A DNA stretch of 64,000 nucleotides from Aurantiochytrium sp. KH105 (taxonomy: Eukaryota; Sar; Bigyra; Thraustochytrida; Thraustochytriidae). Of the stretch, positions 51,201 through 60,864 are shown piece by piece. The notes under the pieces are model-generated. The model worked only from the letters and a program-made list of their open reading frames with translations, was not told the origin of the DNA and ran no database searches. The position numbers were made by a program, and so were the translations under genes. The stretch lies in the NCBI GenBank assembly GCA_003116975.1, contig BGKB01000036.1, positions 434,001 through 498,000 on the forward strand. The letters are read 5' to 3'. The stretch's first letter is position 1, and every line of letters begins with the position of its first letter.

Positions 51201-51914
51201 GTGCTGTAAAATGTCCTTGAGTAGCATCTGGAGTTTGTTCGTTTCAATTTGAAGGATACGAAGTGCTGGCGCCAGATGTCGTCCATGGGCATGCTCGTCA
51301 TTTTCACTTCGGCCGGCCTGTCCACTGCCTGGTCGACGAGACATGGACCGAACACGTCGCCTTACATCTCGAACGAGGTCTCGCATTGCAGATACTTCGA
51401 CACAATCCATTATGGTGGTCGATGTCGGTTCCGAGGTCATGAACGAGGCCATACTTGCCTCGTTCAGCTGCTGTCCAGAGGAAGTCATGCCGCTTGCACC
51501 AAGTGCTCCTTCGTGTCTGTACTTTACTGTCGGAACCAGAGGTAGGTCCACGGCGATACGATCCCGGAGCACAATACGTCGTGCAGTACTTGCGTCGATA
51601 TTCCGTGGGCTGTTTACTTCGTGCACTTGCGAGACGTTCACGTGGCTGTGCATGTCCGTGCCATGTGAAATACTTGTCCACGAAAGGATATCGTTCACAT
51701 TTTGTCTGCGTACCGCATTGACTGCCGGTGAACTTGGGCGATCTCTCGAATACCTGCTCGAGGGTGCATTTGCTCGCTGGCCGCGATACTCGACGCGTGG
51801 GCTATTTTTCCGGCTTTGCGCCGTCGCAGGCACTGCGCCGTGCGGCGGCTTTCGGCGAACCGACTTTCGTCTCGGATCGCGTTGCCTTTGGCCGGCGCTT
51901 TGTGCGCCGTACAT
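48273..51914 (-). CDS. Multi-WW-domain protein with one IQ motif (1213 aa)
   Basis: Start taken at the ATG at 51914. The frame stays open to 52217 but offers only a TTG, so a short upstream exon is possible. At least five good WW modules (two Trp/Tyr-Phe-Tyr cores) lie near residues 303-333 (NYFYNATTQESSWEAP), 776-806 (YYANLATGESKWEMP), 821-850, 895-928 (FYYCKSTGDSQWERP) and 1071-1103. Weaker copies lie near 521-550, 990-1018 and 1133-1163. An IQ motif (VVLQSAYRGHRARVQTR) lies at ~565-580. The N-terminal 300 residues are disordered Ser/Arg-rich. WW modules bind proline-rich ligands, so a multivalent scaffold is inferred. Divergent promoter with the RRM gene. I recognise no orthologue. CEP164-type ciliary WW proteins are one comparison. 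Confidence 0.82.
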   Translation of the reverse strand: MYGAQSAGQRQRDPRRKSVRRKPPHGAVPATAQSRKNSPRVEYRGQRANAPSSRYSRDRPSSPAVNAVRRQNVNDILSWTSISHGTDMHSHVNVSQVHEVNSPRNIDASTARRIVLRDRIAVDLPLVPTVKYRHEGALGASGMTSSGQQLNEASMASFMTSEPTSTTIMDCVEVSAMRDLVRDVRRRVRSMSRRPGSGQAGRSENDEHAHGRHLAPALRILQIETNKLQMLLKDILQHDNASGPSISGHSVPAERPPGQDTGVVLEDVNMGDEAMVPEPEAQPDLPQEDDIENNDQREEGHEAAQWEMVLDQETGLNYFYNATTQESSWEAPREMREAPDEVPDHLTSRHMSRGNQNESFKLPASADRRASRDNQSGSGKSRVLNKFQSSSSSSSPRRASSHGRSIDRGDKYSESRASFQEETPDKVLQQRKEESVIKSGQVYGDWQAWTQQDPVVNASSLTDAAWQSEVAAVTTETLEAKEESGFSAEAIVPAASANVVVATDTRSSDASSQEALAHHASWPEWSRMWESEVGIYLYVNNHTGKISRKAPKGWTFNIEDDGKSPLADQIVVLQSAYRGHRARVQTRELRTEGRSDEEGRDTFDVEGLGQQAGAGEQEAGWGHPVMTPKTDTSYSDMFAGITLDDDYDGDDPFAALMGDAMEIQSPSEDVLDDLRASGLDDQDWNRSIELEDAPVDLPTVDASESSNFAPAPLDTALSSAETPKSILNRRGSTKKLLIATDDDEDGVREGNDMMGMGPPPEVLIWSALNARATPTGRQVGEWVERVDPESEEVYYANLATGESKWEMPADFDRRSGQLQMATTDEAWEELVSPTGRHLFWYNWSNGERTAETPPALREGRASAASVTLASMEHEGSNRIQAEYLWELLRSNATAVMSCGAWVCLEEATHGDQFYYCKSTGDSQWERPEEWNDAEATPIEEVSRSSASVEPKEENESKEGDAPKMRRKNSSLQSLVHAKKLARTLTMKRKNRSWSCVVSPHDRCLFEYNWDTCLVRKTLNLNAKQVNPMRRFLLQNTTTLEGGMQLGGPRQLPGGTRHLWSLLRARAVETGVEAEGWREYLDELSRELFYGTIDGREWQWERPSVLSSASDAKEPVLTDGADGAATDEESKSVGPRPGSEWRTVKSLEGGTYWIHRETGRKSYVDPAETGPMGTFQRAPTMSSIQSSTPSFQVSNRAILSPKGKKLFAFDDGEN

Positions 51915-52716
51915 TCTCTTGGAGCGAGTGCGTCTGCCTCGCGCGATGTCCTCCCACGCTCGCGAGAGAGGCGAGCCGACCTCGACAGGCCAAAGTCCTT
52001 CGAGGTGGTCAGCCGCGGCCTCGTCCTCGCATCTCCAGCCTCGTCTAGCTTCTCCTTTCTTTGCACACGGGAAGCTGAGTCGGCGGTCCTTCTGCACGCG
52101 CCAAATATGCTTGATTCTTTCCGGCCTATCAAGATCGAGATGTGACCAAGAGCAACTAAAGTACTCGTGCAGTCCGGTCCACAAGGTCTTTATCCTTGGT
52201 AAAGAGCAACTCCACAAGACAAAAAGGAAACCCCAGCGCTACCCCTTACTTTTCAAATGCCTTCAATTCCCTTCCCTTCCCTTGCTCTTGCCCTACTCTG
52301 CCTTGTCTTGCGTCAAGCTCAGTCCGAGAAAGATAGATCCACTCGGCGCGCAAACGTGCTCTCAACTTCACTCCTTCTCGCCAGCCAGCCAGGTGGCTCA
52401 ACGGACATGTCGGAACGCACACGAACGCGGGTTCGCCGTCGACGCGGGCATCGGCGGCGTGCTTTTTTTCGCAGTCTCGATTCGGGCGGGACGCGCGACG
52501 CGAGAGCGCGCGCGGCCGGCGCGAGCGGCGCGCGCACGGGCGCGAGGGCTGGCGCCGGGCCAGCCCCACCCTCGTCTCCTCCCCCCTCCGGCCCGCGCCC
52601 TCCCTCCCTCTCCCTCGCGCGGCCCGCGGGCCGGCTCGCGCGCAGCGAAGGATCGCAGCGCTTTCGAGCCCAGCAGAAGAACCTCACTCGAGCTCGCCGC
52701 GACCATCCCGGCCTCG

Positions 52717-52750
<34 letters not shown>

Positions 52751-52756
52751 GCGAGC
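51915..52756. promoter_or_regulatory. Divergent intergenic region WW/RRM genes
   Basis: 842 bp between two start codons. The left 300 bp remains open in the WW-gene frame and might include extra N-terminal codons or an exon. From 52440 on it is extremely GC-rich with (CGCGCC)n near 52718-52748, immediately upstream of the RRM gene ATG. Confidence 0.5.
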
Positions 52757-55700
52757 ATGGCGCCCGCGTCGCCGGCGCCCGCGGAGAAGGCACCCGAGCG
52801 CGCCGAGCCCCCCGCCGCGGAGCCGCGGGCGGCGGCGAGCGAGGTCGAAGGCCGGCCCGTGAAGGAGAACGGCGCCGCCGGCGACGCTCTCGCCGAGGCC
52901 AAGGCGGGCGTGGAAAACGAGGAGGAGCGTGGAGGCCCTGGCCACCACGGCCGAGACAAACGCAACGCCGCGCGAGGTCGGGAATCTGCGGGTTCGAAGG
53001 CCGACGTCGCACGCATACTTGACGAAAAAGCGCACAGCACGAACAGTGAAGACGCAATCTTCGTGGATTCAGGCAACGAAGATGATGACCGAATAGGCCA
53101 CGTCAACGTCGTCAAGAAGGAAACGACTGACAACGCAAAAACTGCAGAGACCAAAAAACGAGAAGCCGAAAGGAATGACGGCGACCCTGGCGAGGACGCA
53201 GCCGTCGCTCGGGCGCCCGATCAGCATGTAAAGGAGTATCACGAGGTCACAACGCAAACAGGTGTCTCGGAAAGCTCAGATAGAACCAAGACAAAGGGCG
53301 CTGTCGAAAGCGCTGTCGACGAGAAAATCCCACCATCCTCGAAGCGCGGTCTCGGTGGGGACTCTCCCGTCCTTGACACAATTTCGGGGACCAAACAGCT
53401 CGCTGGTCATGATAAAAAACGAAGGGTTGCCGACAAAGGTAGCCCACCTCTCGAGGATGTAAAAACTTCGGCATTGCCTTCCACGCCGCCGCCGGTCTCG
53501 TCGAAAGGACCGTCTTGTCTTGCACGCGTTGCGAAAGCGGATGGCTCACGGCCCTGCTGCTCGCTCGGTCAGGTCCCGGCCTCGTGGTGGGAACCTTTCC
53601 GTCGCGTTCAAGTTAGCATCGAAGGCGGGTCAGACGCCAGTCTCGAGCGAGATGCGCGTCTCCTGCTCTCCATGGCAGGTATTGTAGAAAGCTTACAGTT
53701 ACGCGAATCACAGAGCGGCCTTGCAGGCTTTGCCATCTTTAGTCGTGTGAGCGAGGCCATCATGGCCGCTGAAATCTGCCATGAGCAGCACCTTGCGCAA
53801 GGCGACGCCGAACTCTTTGTTTATTGGGCGCAGGGTCATGACATCAACACAGAAGACCTCCATCGCGTCATTGTCACGTTCGGCCAAGAGGATCCCGCCA
53901 TTTCTCTTGATTGGGTGACAGATAATATCGGCGAGGCGACGGGCCGAAACCAAGCCATCGAAGACTGCATTTATTTCCGTTTCTCGCATCTCGCTGCCAT
54001 TGGCAGTGTGCGAACACTTCTGGCGAACAACGAGGTTCCTAGCGAGCAAGAGTTTGGTGGTGTTGCCGTCATCAACTTTCTCAAACCTTCGGGGGCTCAA
54101 CGCGCCGTCGAGGACTGGGCGAATCGGGGCGCTGTGATCTCTTGCGGGCCGGCTATCCGTTGTCTTCATAGCCTTGGCGATATTTTTCTCGCAAGCCTCG
54201 GCACAGATGAGGTCCCCCAGCACTCCGGGAAGCTCGCCCCTTTGAACAAACGCACGAGATCAGCCTCGCCCACGGGCATGATGAAGGGTACGAGTAGCGC
54301 TATTTCGACTCAAATGCAATCTGTTCCAAGCGGCGAGAGTGCTACCTTTCAGGTTGTAGAGGCCTCGTTGCACCAGCCTAAGCGCTCCAAGGCAACAGCC
54401 GCGGCTGCATCGTCCTTGTCAAATACCCCCGCGCCCTCTACTTCTCTCATTACGTCCACGGGAGACGAAACGTCACGATCGTTTCGTCATCAAAGCCTGC
54501 GCGCCACTTCACGTACCCTTTTTGTTCGCGTCCCGAATGGGTCGAGAGATGCGGTCCAGCACTTTGTAAAGAAGTTGCCCGGCTTTGAGTATATTGATAT
54601 GCCTTCTCCGACAAGCACCGAGGCCTGTGGACGAGCGCGATTTACGAGTGCCGCCGCCGCCGAATCTGCCGCGCGCTCTCTCGACAAGCTCAAGATCGAG
54701 GATCAGGACGGCAAAGCTCTCAAGCTCGAGTGGTCCGCAGCAGACGCTGCAGCGTCCGAAAAGGACGTGCCCACCACCACAACCACTACCACTACCACCA
54801 CCAGCAGTAGCAGCAGCAGCAACAACAACAACAACAACAACAATAACAACAACAACAACAGTGGCCCCACTGACATTGAGAGCCATGGCGCCGCTGCGCT
54901 CACTTCCGCTCCCGGGGCTTCGGACACGAGAAAACGGCGAACGAAGGAACGAGAAAATGAAAGCGATCGCGACCGCGAGCAGCCAGCGCCCAAGCATCAA
55001 GCAACCGAAGCTGGCCAGTCAACACGGCATTTACGAGCAAAGCTCTCCTCTGCAAGCGACCAGGGTCCGCGTGGGGAACGCAGGCTGGGATCGAACGTTG
55101 CGCATTCCTTCTCCACCTCCTCCTTGCGCCGCGGGAGACCACGACCTGCTTCAACGGGCCGCGACAATGCACGGCGTCGAGTTGAACTCGAGCGTGAGCG
55201 CGAACGCGAGGCCAGTAATTTTGAGACCAATGAAGAAAGCGCCGATCGTCTTGCTGACAATTTTCGTTCCGCGGTGGCCTTTTCCTCCTCTGCATCAACG
55301 TCGTCAACCTCGTCGTCATCGTCGCCCTCTCCGCGGCATGTTCGTGAACGAGGTGCTTCTTTCTCGGCGCGGTCTCATTTCGTAGAGAGCTCGGAAGTCA
55401 ATAGCCACAGCGACGCTCGCTCGCACGCTTCGGCAAACGAAGCATGGCAGCGCCGCGAGGCCTCTGACGCTAATGCTTTGGTGCCCGCGCGGCCCGCTGC
55501 AGTCGTTGCAGGTTCCGATGTCTTCACCGATGACTCGATGCAGCGATATGACCCAAATATTCAATACGCCGCTGCCGCCGCTGCCGCCGCCGCCGCGTCA
55601 ATGCATCACCCTCCTCCACATATGTACCATCCTCAGGTTCCGCCGCATCCAACGCCCGGGTATTCTGGGTACCATCCTGCTGCAAACATGATACCGCATG

Positions 55701-56572
55701 GACCTCCAGCGCAGGGTCCAGGGTCAGCTCCGCCACATTACTATGTTCACCCTCAAGGCCATCCGCATGGTGCGGGATCCATGTTCAATCCAGCAATGGC
55801 AGCCTGGGCTTCGACTCCGTACGGCCAAGGCGTTCCCGGATATCCTCAGCCTTCAGGCGTGCCTCCTGGCATGCCCGCACCGAGCGTCCACTCACACATG
55901 GCAACGCCTGCCTCGGCGGGCATGCCACCGTCGACACCTCCTCCTGCAACGTCTGGGGCAGCCGCGGCAGCCATGACGCCCATTCGCGTTCCAGATGCCC
56001 ATCATGATCTTCGGCAAAGCGGCAGCACACCCGGAGGAGGAGGAGGAGGAGGAGGTCTTGGAAAGGCTCGCGACAACGGAGGAGTCAAAGATCATTCTAG
56101 TAGTGCTGGCGTGCCTCGGCCTGGTGGACACGGTGGCAACGGTACACCTGTTGGGCAAACAAGTCGTCCTCGAAAAGATCGGCATGGTCAAGGGAGTGGA
56201 TCTTCTGCACCGGCAAGTACAGTGAATGGCAACGCGTCTGCGCCTCTAGAGACTTCTCGCTTGTATGTGAGCTTTTCGCGACCACTCCCTGAAGATGTGC
56301 TCAAAGAGAAGTTTGAACAAGCAGCGCCAGGACTTGAGTACGTGAGTCGGCACAACAACAAGTGTTTTGCTTTTGTCAAATACAGTGCCGAAGACGCAGC
56401 TCGACTCGCAATGTGGCGACTCAATGGAGCTGAGGTCCTCGAGCAGACGCTCCGAGTCTCGATCGCACAGCCTCCTCGCGCCGGGCCTGGCGGACATGAA
56501 TCTGGAAGCGCATCGTCCTCGAGTCGCAAACGTCAACGCACTCTGGACCCTGATCAACATCACCGTAAATGA
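52757..56572 (+). CDS. RNA-binding protein with four RRM-like domains (1271 aa)
   Basis: An intronless frame. Residues 1-270 are charged disorder. RRM-like folds are visible at ~283-358 (RRVQVSIEGG ... GFAIFSRVSEAI), ~368-470 (less canonical, RVIVTFGQ ... GVAVINFLKPSGAQRAV), ~586-665 (RTLFVRVPNG ... GRARFTSAAAAESAARSL) and 1166-1240 (RLYVSFSRPLPEDVLKEKF ... CFAFVKYSAEDAARLAMWRLNG). The last domain resembles RBM45 RRMs, so an RBM45-like protein is a tentative idea only. Between RRM3 and RRM4 lie consecutive Thr, Ser and Asn homopolymers (54775-54861), an Arg/Ser-rich stretch, and an Ala/His/Pro/Gly region with a GGA-encoded glycine run. The tail carries a basic RKRQR nuclear-type signal. A post-transcriptional regulator is inferred. 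Confidence 0.85.
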   Translation: MAPASPAPAEKAPERAEPPAAEPRAAASEVEGRPVKENGAAGDALAEAKAGVENEEERGGPGHHGRDKRNAARGRESAGSKADVARILDEKAHSTNSEDAIFVDSGNEDDDRIGHVNVVKKETTDNAKTAETKKREAERNDGDPGEDAAVARAPDQHVKEYHEVTTQTGVSESSDRTKTKGAVESAVDEKIPPSSKRGLGGDSPVLDTISGTKQLAGHDKKRRVADKGSPPLEDVKTSALPSTPPPVSSKGPSCLARVAKADGSRPCCSLGQVPASWWEPFRRVQVSIEGGSDASLERDARLLLSMAGIVESLQLRESQSGLAGFAIFSRVSEAIMAAEICHEQHLAQGDAELFVYWAQGHDINTEDLHRVIVTFGQEDPAISLDWVTDNIGEATGRNQAIEDCIYFRFSHLAAIGSVRTLLANNEVPSEQEFGGVAVINFLKPSGAQRAVEDWANRGAVISCGPAIRCLHSLGDIFLASLGTDEVPQHSGKLAPLNKRTRSASPTGMMKGTSSAISTQMQSVPSGESATFQVVEASLHQPKRSKATAAAASSLSNTPAPSTSLITSTGDETSRSFRHQSLRATSRTLFVRVPNGSRDAVQHFVKKLPGFEYIDMPSPTSTEACGRARFTSAAAAESAARSLDKLKIEDQDGKALKLEWSAADAAASEKDVPTTTTTTTTTTSSSSSSNNNNNNNNNNNNNSGPTDIESHGAAALTSAPGASDTRKRRTKERENESDRDREQPAPKHQATEAGQSTRHLRAKLSSASDQGPRGERRLGSNVAHSFSTSSLRRGRPRPASTGRDNARRRVELEREREREASNFETNEESADRLADNFRSAVAFSSSASTSSTSSSSSPSPRHVRERGASFSARSHFVESSEVNSHSDARSHASANEAWQRREASDANALVPARPAAVVAGSDVFTDDSMQRYDPNIQYAAAAAAAAAASMHHPPPHMYHPQVPPHPTPGYSGYHPAANMIPHGPPAQGPGSAPPHYYVHPQGHPHGAGSMFNPAMAAWASTPYGQGVPGYPQPSGVPPGMPAPSVHSHMATPASAGMPPSTPPPATSGAAAAAMTPIRVPDAHHDLRQSGSTPGGGGGGGGLGKARDNGGVKDHSSSAGVPRPGGHGGNGTPVGQTSRPRKDRHGQGSGSSAPASTVNGNASAPLETSRLYVSFSRPLPEDVLKEKFEQAAPGLEYVSRHNNKCFAFVKYSAEDAARLAMWRLNGAEVLEQTLRVSIAQPPRAGPGGHESGSASSSSRKRQRTLDPDQHHRK

Positions 56573-56820
56573 TCTTTGATTTATTTTGCAAAAACACAAA
56601 CAAACGAAAAGGCGCAGTATGCCCTATTGCAATTTTTAAATTCGCAAGTGCGCGAATACGAGGATGCTGAGCTATTTGCTCGCTTGAAACTTGTGCTCGA
56701 CACAACCGTCAAAAAAGATCTCTATTTTATGTTCTCGAACGAATAGTCATTGGCCGCACATTGGCCACTTCGGCAGTTTTTGGTCATGCGACCTTGTCGC
56801 TAAGGACCTGCAACGCATGC

Positions 56821-57945
56821 TTATGCGTGCACGGACGACTCGTACGATGGAATTTGATATTTGATGTTGATGTAGGCATCGCGACCTCCAGTCTCCTCCA
56901 AGACCTCGAGCGTCTCGAGAATGAGGTCAACGAGGTTCTCACGCTTTTGCTGTCCATAGTCAATCTGGTCGCCAAGATTGTCCCGCGGGTCGAGCAGCAG
57001 TACCAGATTAAAGACGGGAAGAATTTGCCGATAGTACGGAACAAGTGCTTCGCCGATAAAGGGGGCGCAACGCGCAAGATGCTGAAGCACCTGAAGCACA
57101 CGACTGATGGTCTTGCGGTTTTTCGTGTTGAGAGCTTTCTTGATGGGCATCACAAGTTGCGGGACTACGGCCAAGACCTTTTCTCCTCCCTGGTCCAAGA
57201 GATCAAGCGTTCCCGAATGCGCTAAAAAGACGTATGGCTCCCGTGTTTCACGCAGTCCTTCGAAAAACATGGGGAGATCTACATAAAGAAAGACAAGAGG
57301 TCGTCAGTGAATGGGCTGGCATGGTGAGATCAGTTTCCGGTCAAAGTCACACTTACAGTGGTGGTAGTCAAGGTCCGCGGGGGAGACCTTCCATTGGACC
57401 CGTCGCTTTGCACCGTGATCTACATGATTCGAAGAAAAAATGAGAAAAGTCAAACGCATGTCAGTCTCCAAAAACGCTCGTCGCAAAATGAAACACGCAA
57501 GACGGCGATGCTATTGTGCTCTCAACGTACCAATGCAAACAGGAATGTCGCCTCTGTCATAAAAATTGCGAAAGGGCGTGCTGACGTGCACAGTCTTTGC
57601 ATTTTTCTTCCAGGCGCCGGCGCGAGGCGGGGGCACCACGGGACGCGCCTTTGGTCTGGCCATGCTGCTTGCCAGGCGCACCGTCTTCGGCTTTCGCGTC
57701 ACATTTGGCGAGCGTAGTGGAGGCAAGTCTTCAGAGCGCTCTCTTGACGCTCCAGCCATTGGCGTCATGTTTGGACAGTACGCACTGCGATAGTTATGGG
57801 CGCGCTGGGTGGTTGTGACGATTTTCGGGTTTGGATGCGTTCGTGTGGCATTCTTCTTCGTCGCCCGCTTGCCAACGCCGCTGCCTGCGCCCCAGGCGTT
57901 CTTGCGCCGCGAGGCGTCGGGCCCAATATGTTCCGCGAAAGGCAT
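56821..57945 (-). CDS. PACRG: PACRG, parkin co-regulated gene homologue, three exons
   Basis: Exons on the minus strand are 57945..57531, 57419..57357 and 57278..56821, giving 311 residues (human 296). Donor GTACGT and acceptor TAG, then donor GTAAGT and acceptor TAG, restore the conserved path FYDRGDIPVCIDHGAKRRV, WKVSPADLDYHHYLPMFFEG. The remainder is the family ARM-like fold (VVPQLVMPIKKALNTKN, GEALVPYYRQILPVFNL, GDQIDYGQQKRENL, DAYINIKYQIPSYES). PACRG with FAP20 forms the inner junction joining the A and B tubules of axonemal doublets. The N-terminal ~125 residues are basic and disordered, as in other PACRGs. The first ATG of exon 1 was chosen, since further upstream there is only a GTG. 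It is head-to-head with the CH-domain gene. Confidence 0.96.
57279..57356 (-). other. PACRG intron 2 (78 bp)
   Basis: Minus-strand donor GTAAGT at 57356 and acceptor ATGTAG ending at 57279. Splicing completes the Tyr codon of DYHHYLPMFF. Confidence 0.92.
57420..57530 (-). other. PACRG intron 1 (111 bp)
   Basis: Minus-strand donor GTACGT at 57530 and acceptor CATGTAG ending at 57420. Splicing creates the Asp codon after GDIPVCI. Confidence 0.92.
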
Positions 57946-58735
57946 TTTCGCGGCGTGTGTATCAATTCTTTCTACGAGATTGATCGACGAGCGAATTTCT
58001 CGCTTGCACCCGCCGCCGGCGTCGTCACGCGGCACCCCGTCGCGCGCGCGCTTGCGAAGTGCAATAGCACCTTCGCGCTCCCGAACACCGCGGCGCAGAG
58101 GTGGGGCCTCCGCCCCCTGCGCTACCGCCTCGTCCAGGTCTGGTCTGGCTTGGCTTGGCTTGGATTGCCTTGGCTTGGTTGGCCTGGCCAGACCTGGCCT
58201 ACCCTGTCCTGATTCGATGAATATGAAGAAGTGCAGGAATTGAATGCCAAGGTCGACTCGGGTTCCGGAATCTTGGTTGAACCCGGCTTTGCATAAACGG
58301 ATGAAAACCAGGAACCGATGAGGAACTGATACAGATCGCGGGTAACTTCTGCGAACATCATCGCGTGAGCTAGCTGAGTTGACTTGCTACCACTAAATGT
58401 CACCCTCAGCAGGCTTTCATAGTCTGTCGCTAACAGCAGCATTAGGGCCGAGTGGGTGCTGGCCGAGCAGCGCCTGCCACGAACACTCAAGCTCGGGTCC
58501 GGGACCCTTCACCGCTCTCAACGGATATACATGTTTAGCCCAGTTTGATACGCGGAGAACGAGCGCAAGCAAGAGAGACGCGCCGCGCATCAACAATCGA
58601 AGCCTAAAGAGGGTCGAGTGCCTTACGTGGCTCCCATTGTCCGCGTTTTCGTCTGCGTGCGTGTGTGCGTGCGTGCGTGCGTGGTGGGGGCGTGGTAGTG
58701 TGCGTACGTGCGTGCGCTTCGTCACACTCGACACG
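57946..58735. promoter_or_regulatory. Divergent intergenic region PACRG/CH-domain gene
   Basis: 790 bp between the starts of two ciliary-type genes, likely a bidirectional promoter. It contains a TTGGC-type pentamer array and, just before the CH gene ATG, a GTGC/GTGCGT run (58660-58716). The CH gene frame is open back to 58397 but lacks family similarity there. Confidence 0.5.
58136..58200. repeat. (TTGGC)n pentanucleotide array, degenerate
   Basis: About ten TTGGC/CTGGC units in the PACRG/CH intergenic region. Confidence 0.85.
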
Positions 58736-60831
58736 ATGGCAGACCCCGCGAACAGGTTGCCCCGCGAGGTCTTGCGCTGGTTGCAGGGCCTCGATCTCTC
58801 CTACACGATCAAGAATGTGCGGCGAGACTTTGCAAACGGGTACCTGTTCGCGGAGATCTGCGCGCGATACTTTGCTAATGAGGTCAACATGCACAACTTT
58901 AGCACGGGAACAAGCATGACCAGCAAGAATGATAATTGGTTTCTGCTGAAAAAGCTCTTGGCCAGACTCGGCATCGATTGCTCAAAGGATCTCGTCACAG
59001 AAATTGTGCACAGCAAAAGCGGTGCCGCTGTAGAGCTTGTGGAGCGTCTCTTTACGCATCTAACCGAACGCAAAGTGCACAGGGTTGCACAACCGCAAAA
59101 GCCGCTTCGTGTGCCCGCGTTCGCGCGAGACACAGCGTCTAATCTCATCAAGCGAAGACTTAAGGAACCTGATCTCATTCACTTGCAGGACGAGCTTGCC
59201 CGCGAGCATAGTCTTATCAAAACCCTCAGCGATCACAATTCAAGGTCGCTTGAAGAACGACGCGCCCACCGTGATGCCATGGAAGCGAGTCTCTACTCGG
59301 AGAGTAAGACGGATTCCAAAACATCAGCGTTCTCCGCATCACTTGACAAGCCGTCAAGCCTCGCAGCTTCCAAGCAGTCGCCTGGTCGTATGCACCAAAG
59401 TATATCGAGCCCAGTCGGCTCGTCATCTTCGCAAAAGAGAGTCGAAGTCAAGATGGTTCAGGTCAAACAAATCAACACCAACCTCTCTGCTCTTCGCGCA
59501 CGACAGCTTGCTGGTCGTGCTTCGCCCATTGAAGTAGGCGCCTTTGGAAGCGGCCGTGGATCGGCTCGGTCGAATGGGGGCGGGCCTGGAGCCTCCTTGC
59601 CGCACGAGTGCGTACTCACTAGCCTTTCCCAGGTTCTTGCTGACTGCATTCCCGCGGCAAGCTTGGTCGCTCCCATTCGAGAAGACGAGCCCTTGCTTCA
59701 AACCTTTGTCCGCACACTTGCAGACGACGCGGCGCGGACGCAGACAAAAGCGCCTCCTCCAGCCTCGCGAGAAACGCTCACCGATGCAGATCTTTTGGGC
59801 GCCTTTGGAGCACTCTCTGAACGTCTTGACGCTATTGATCTGCCGGTGGACCCGCGAAAGAGCTGGCGGGCCACACAGCTCTTTGTGTCAATGCTCGAGT
59901 ACGTCGATGAGGCCAACGATGCCTTCTTGGCATGCACCGAAGCTTTTGTTCGCTACGCGCATATGATGGTGCGACAGGTGGATCTGCACCAAGATCCAAG
60001 CGATCGGCGAGCCCTTCTCGACGCATTTCTGGACACTGCCCTCTCACGAATGACCGAAATGCTCAAATCTGCGCCGCGCAAACGCCATGCTTGCCTTACG
60101 GTAATCGACGCTTTTGCCGAGCACGAACCTTCAACGCGGCGATGGCTGATCAAGCGATTGCATGAAGGACTCAACGACCTCGGTCCATTTCTGCAGTGTC
60201 TGACCATTCTCATTTTCATGGAGCAAAGTCTGAGCGCTTCGGGTCCGGGCATGGCCTTGCTCGATTTATATGCGTACTATGCGCTCATTGGGCTCTCGCA
60301 CGCGACGCCATCGCTTCGCGCGGCCTCGCTGGCCATGTTTGCCGTCATTTTGCAGCACGATCCTAGTACAGCAGATCGTCTACTGCCCAGGATGGCTCAG
60401 CTTGTGCACGATGACTGGTGGGAGGTCCAGTGCCAGATCCTCATTGTTTCATCGAAGCTTCTCGATTCGCTTGTTCTCGCTCTCGACGATATCCTTGCTG
60501 CTGCAAGCCGACCTGGATCTGGTGCCGAAACCGTCGAAGGTACTGTTGCTTTTGATGCAGATGGTGGAGCTGACACAGAGACGGTCAGGCCCTCTACCGC
60601 GGAGCAAATGGAAGAGTCGACGGCGGATATTCTTCAAGACCAGCTTGACGCGACTGTGGAGATCGTTTGCTCCGTATTCTCGACGCAGGCTACACTTAAT
60701 GTGCGCAAGGTCGGTCTCGTCTATCTCGCACGTCACGTGCAAACGCATCCACACCTGGCCAGAACCGTTTTGGAGGTACTTCTTGATATGTCTCGTAATG
60801 CAATCCAGCAGAAGCAACAGCAGCAGCAGCT

Positions 60832-60864
<33 letters not shown>

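Noticed and set aside
51343-53022. 559-codon plus-strand open frame
   Set aside because: Its left part is antisense to the WW gene and its right part overlaps the N-terminal coding of the RRM gene in another frame.
58397-58735. Longer N-terminus for the CH-domain protein
   Set aside because: The CH homology begins right after the ATG at 58736, and the extra 113 codons show no similarity and include a GTGC-type repeat.
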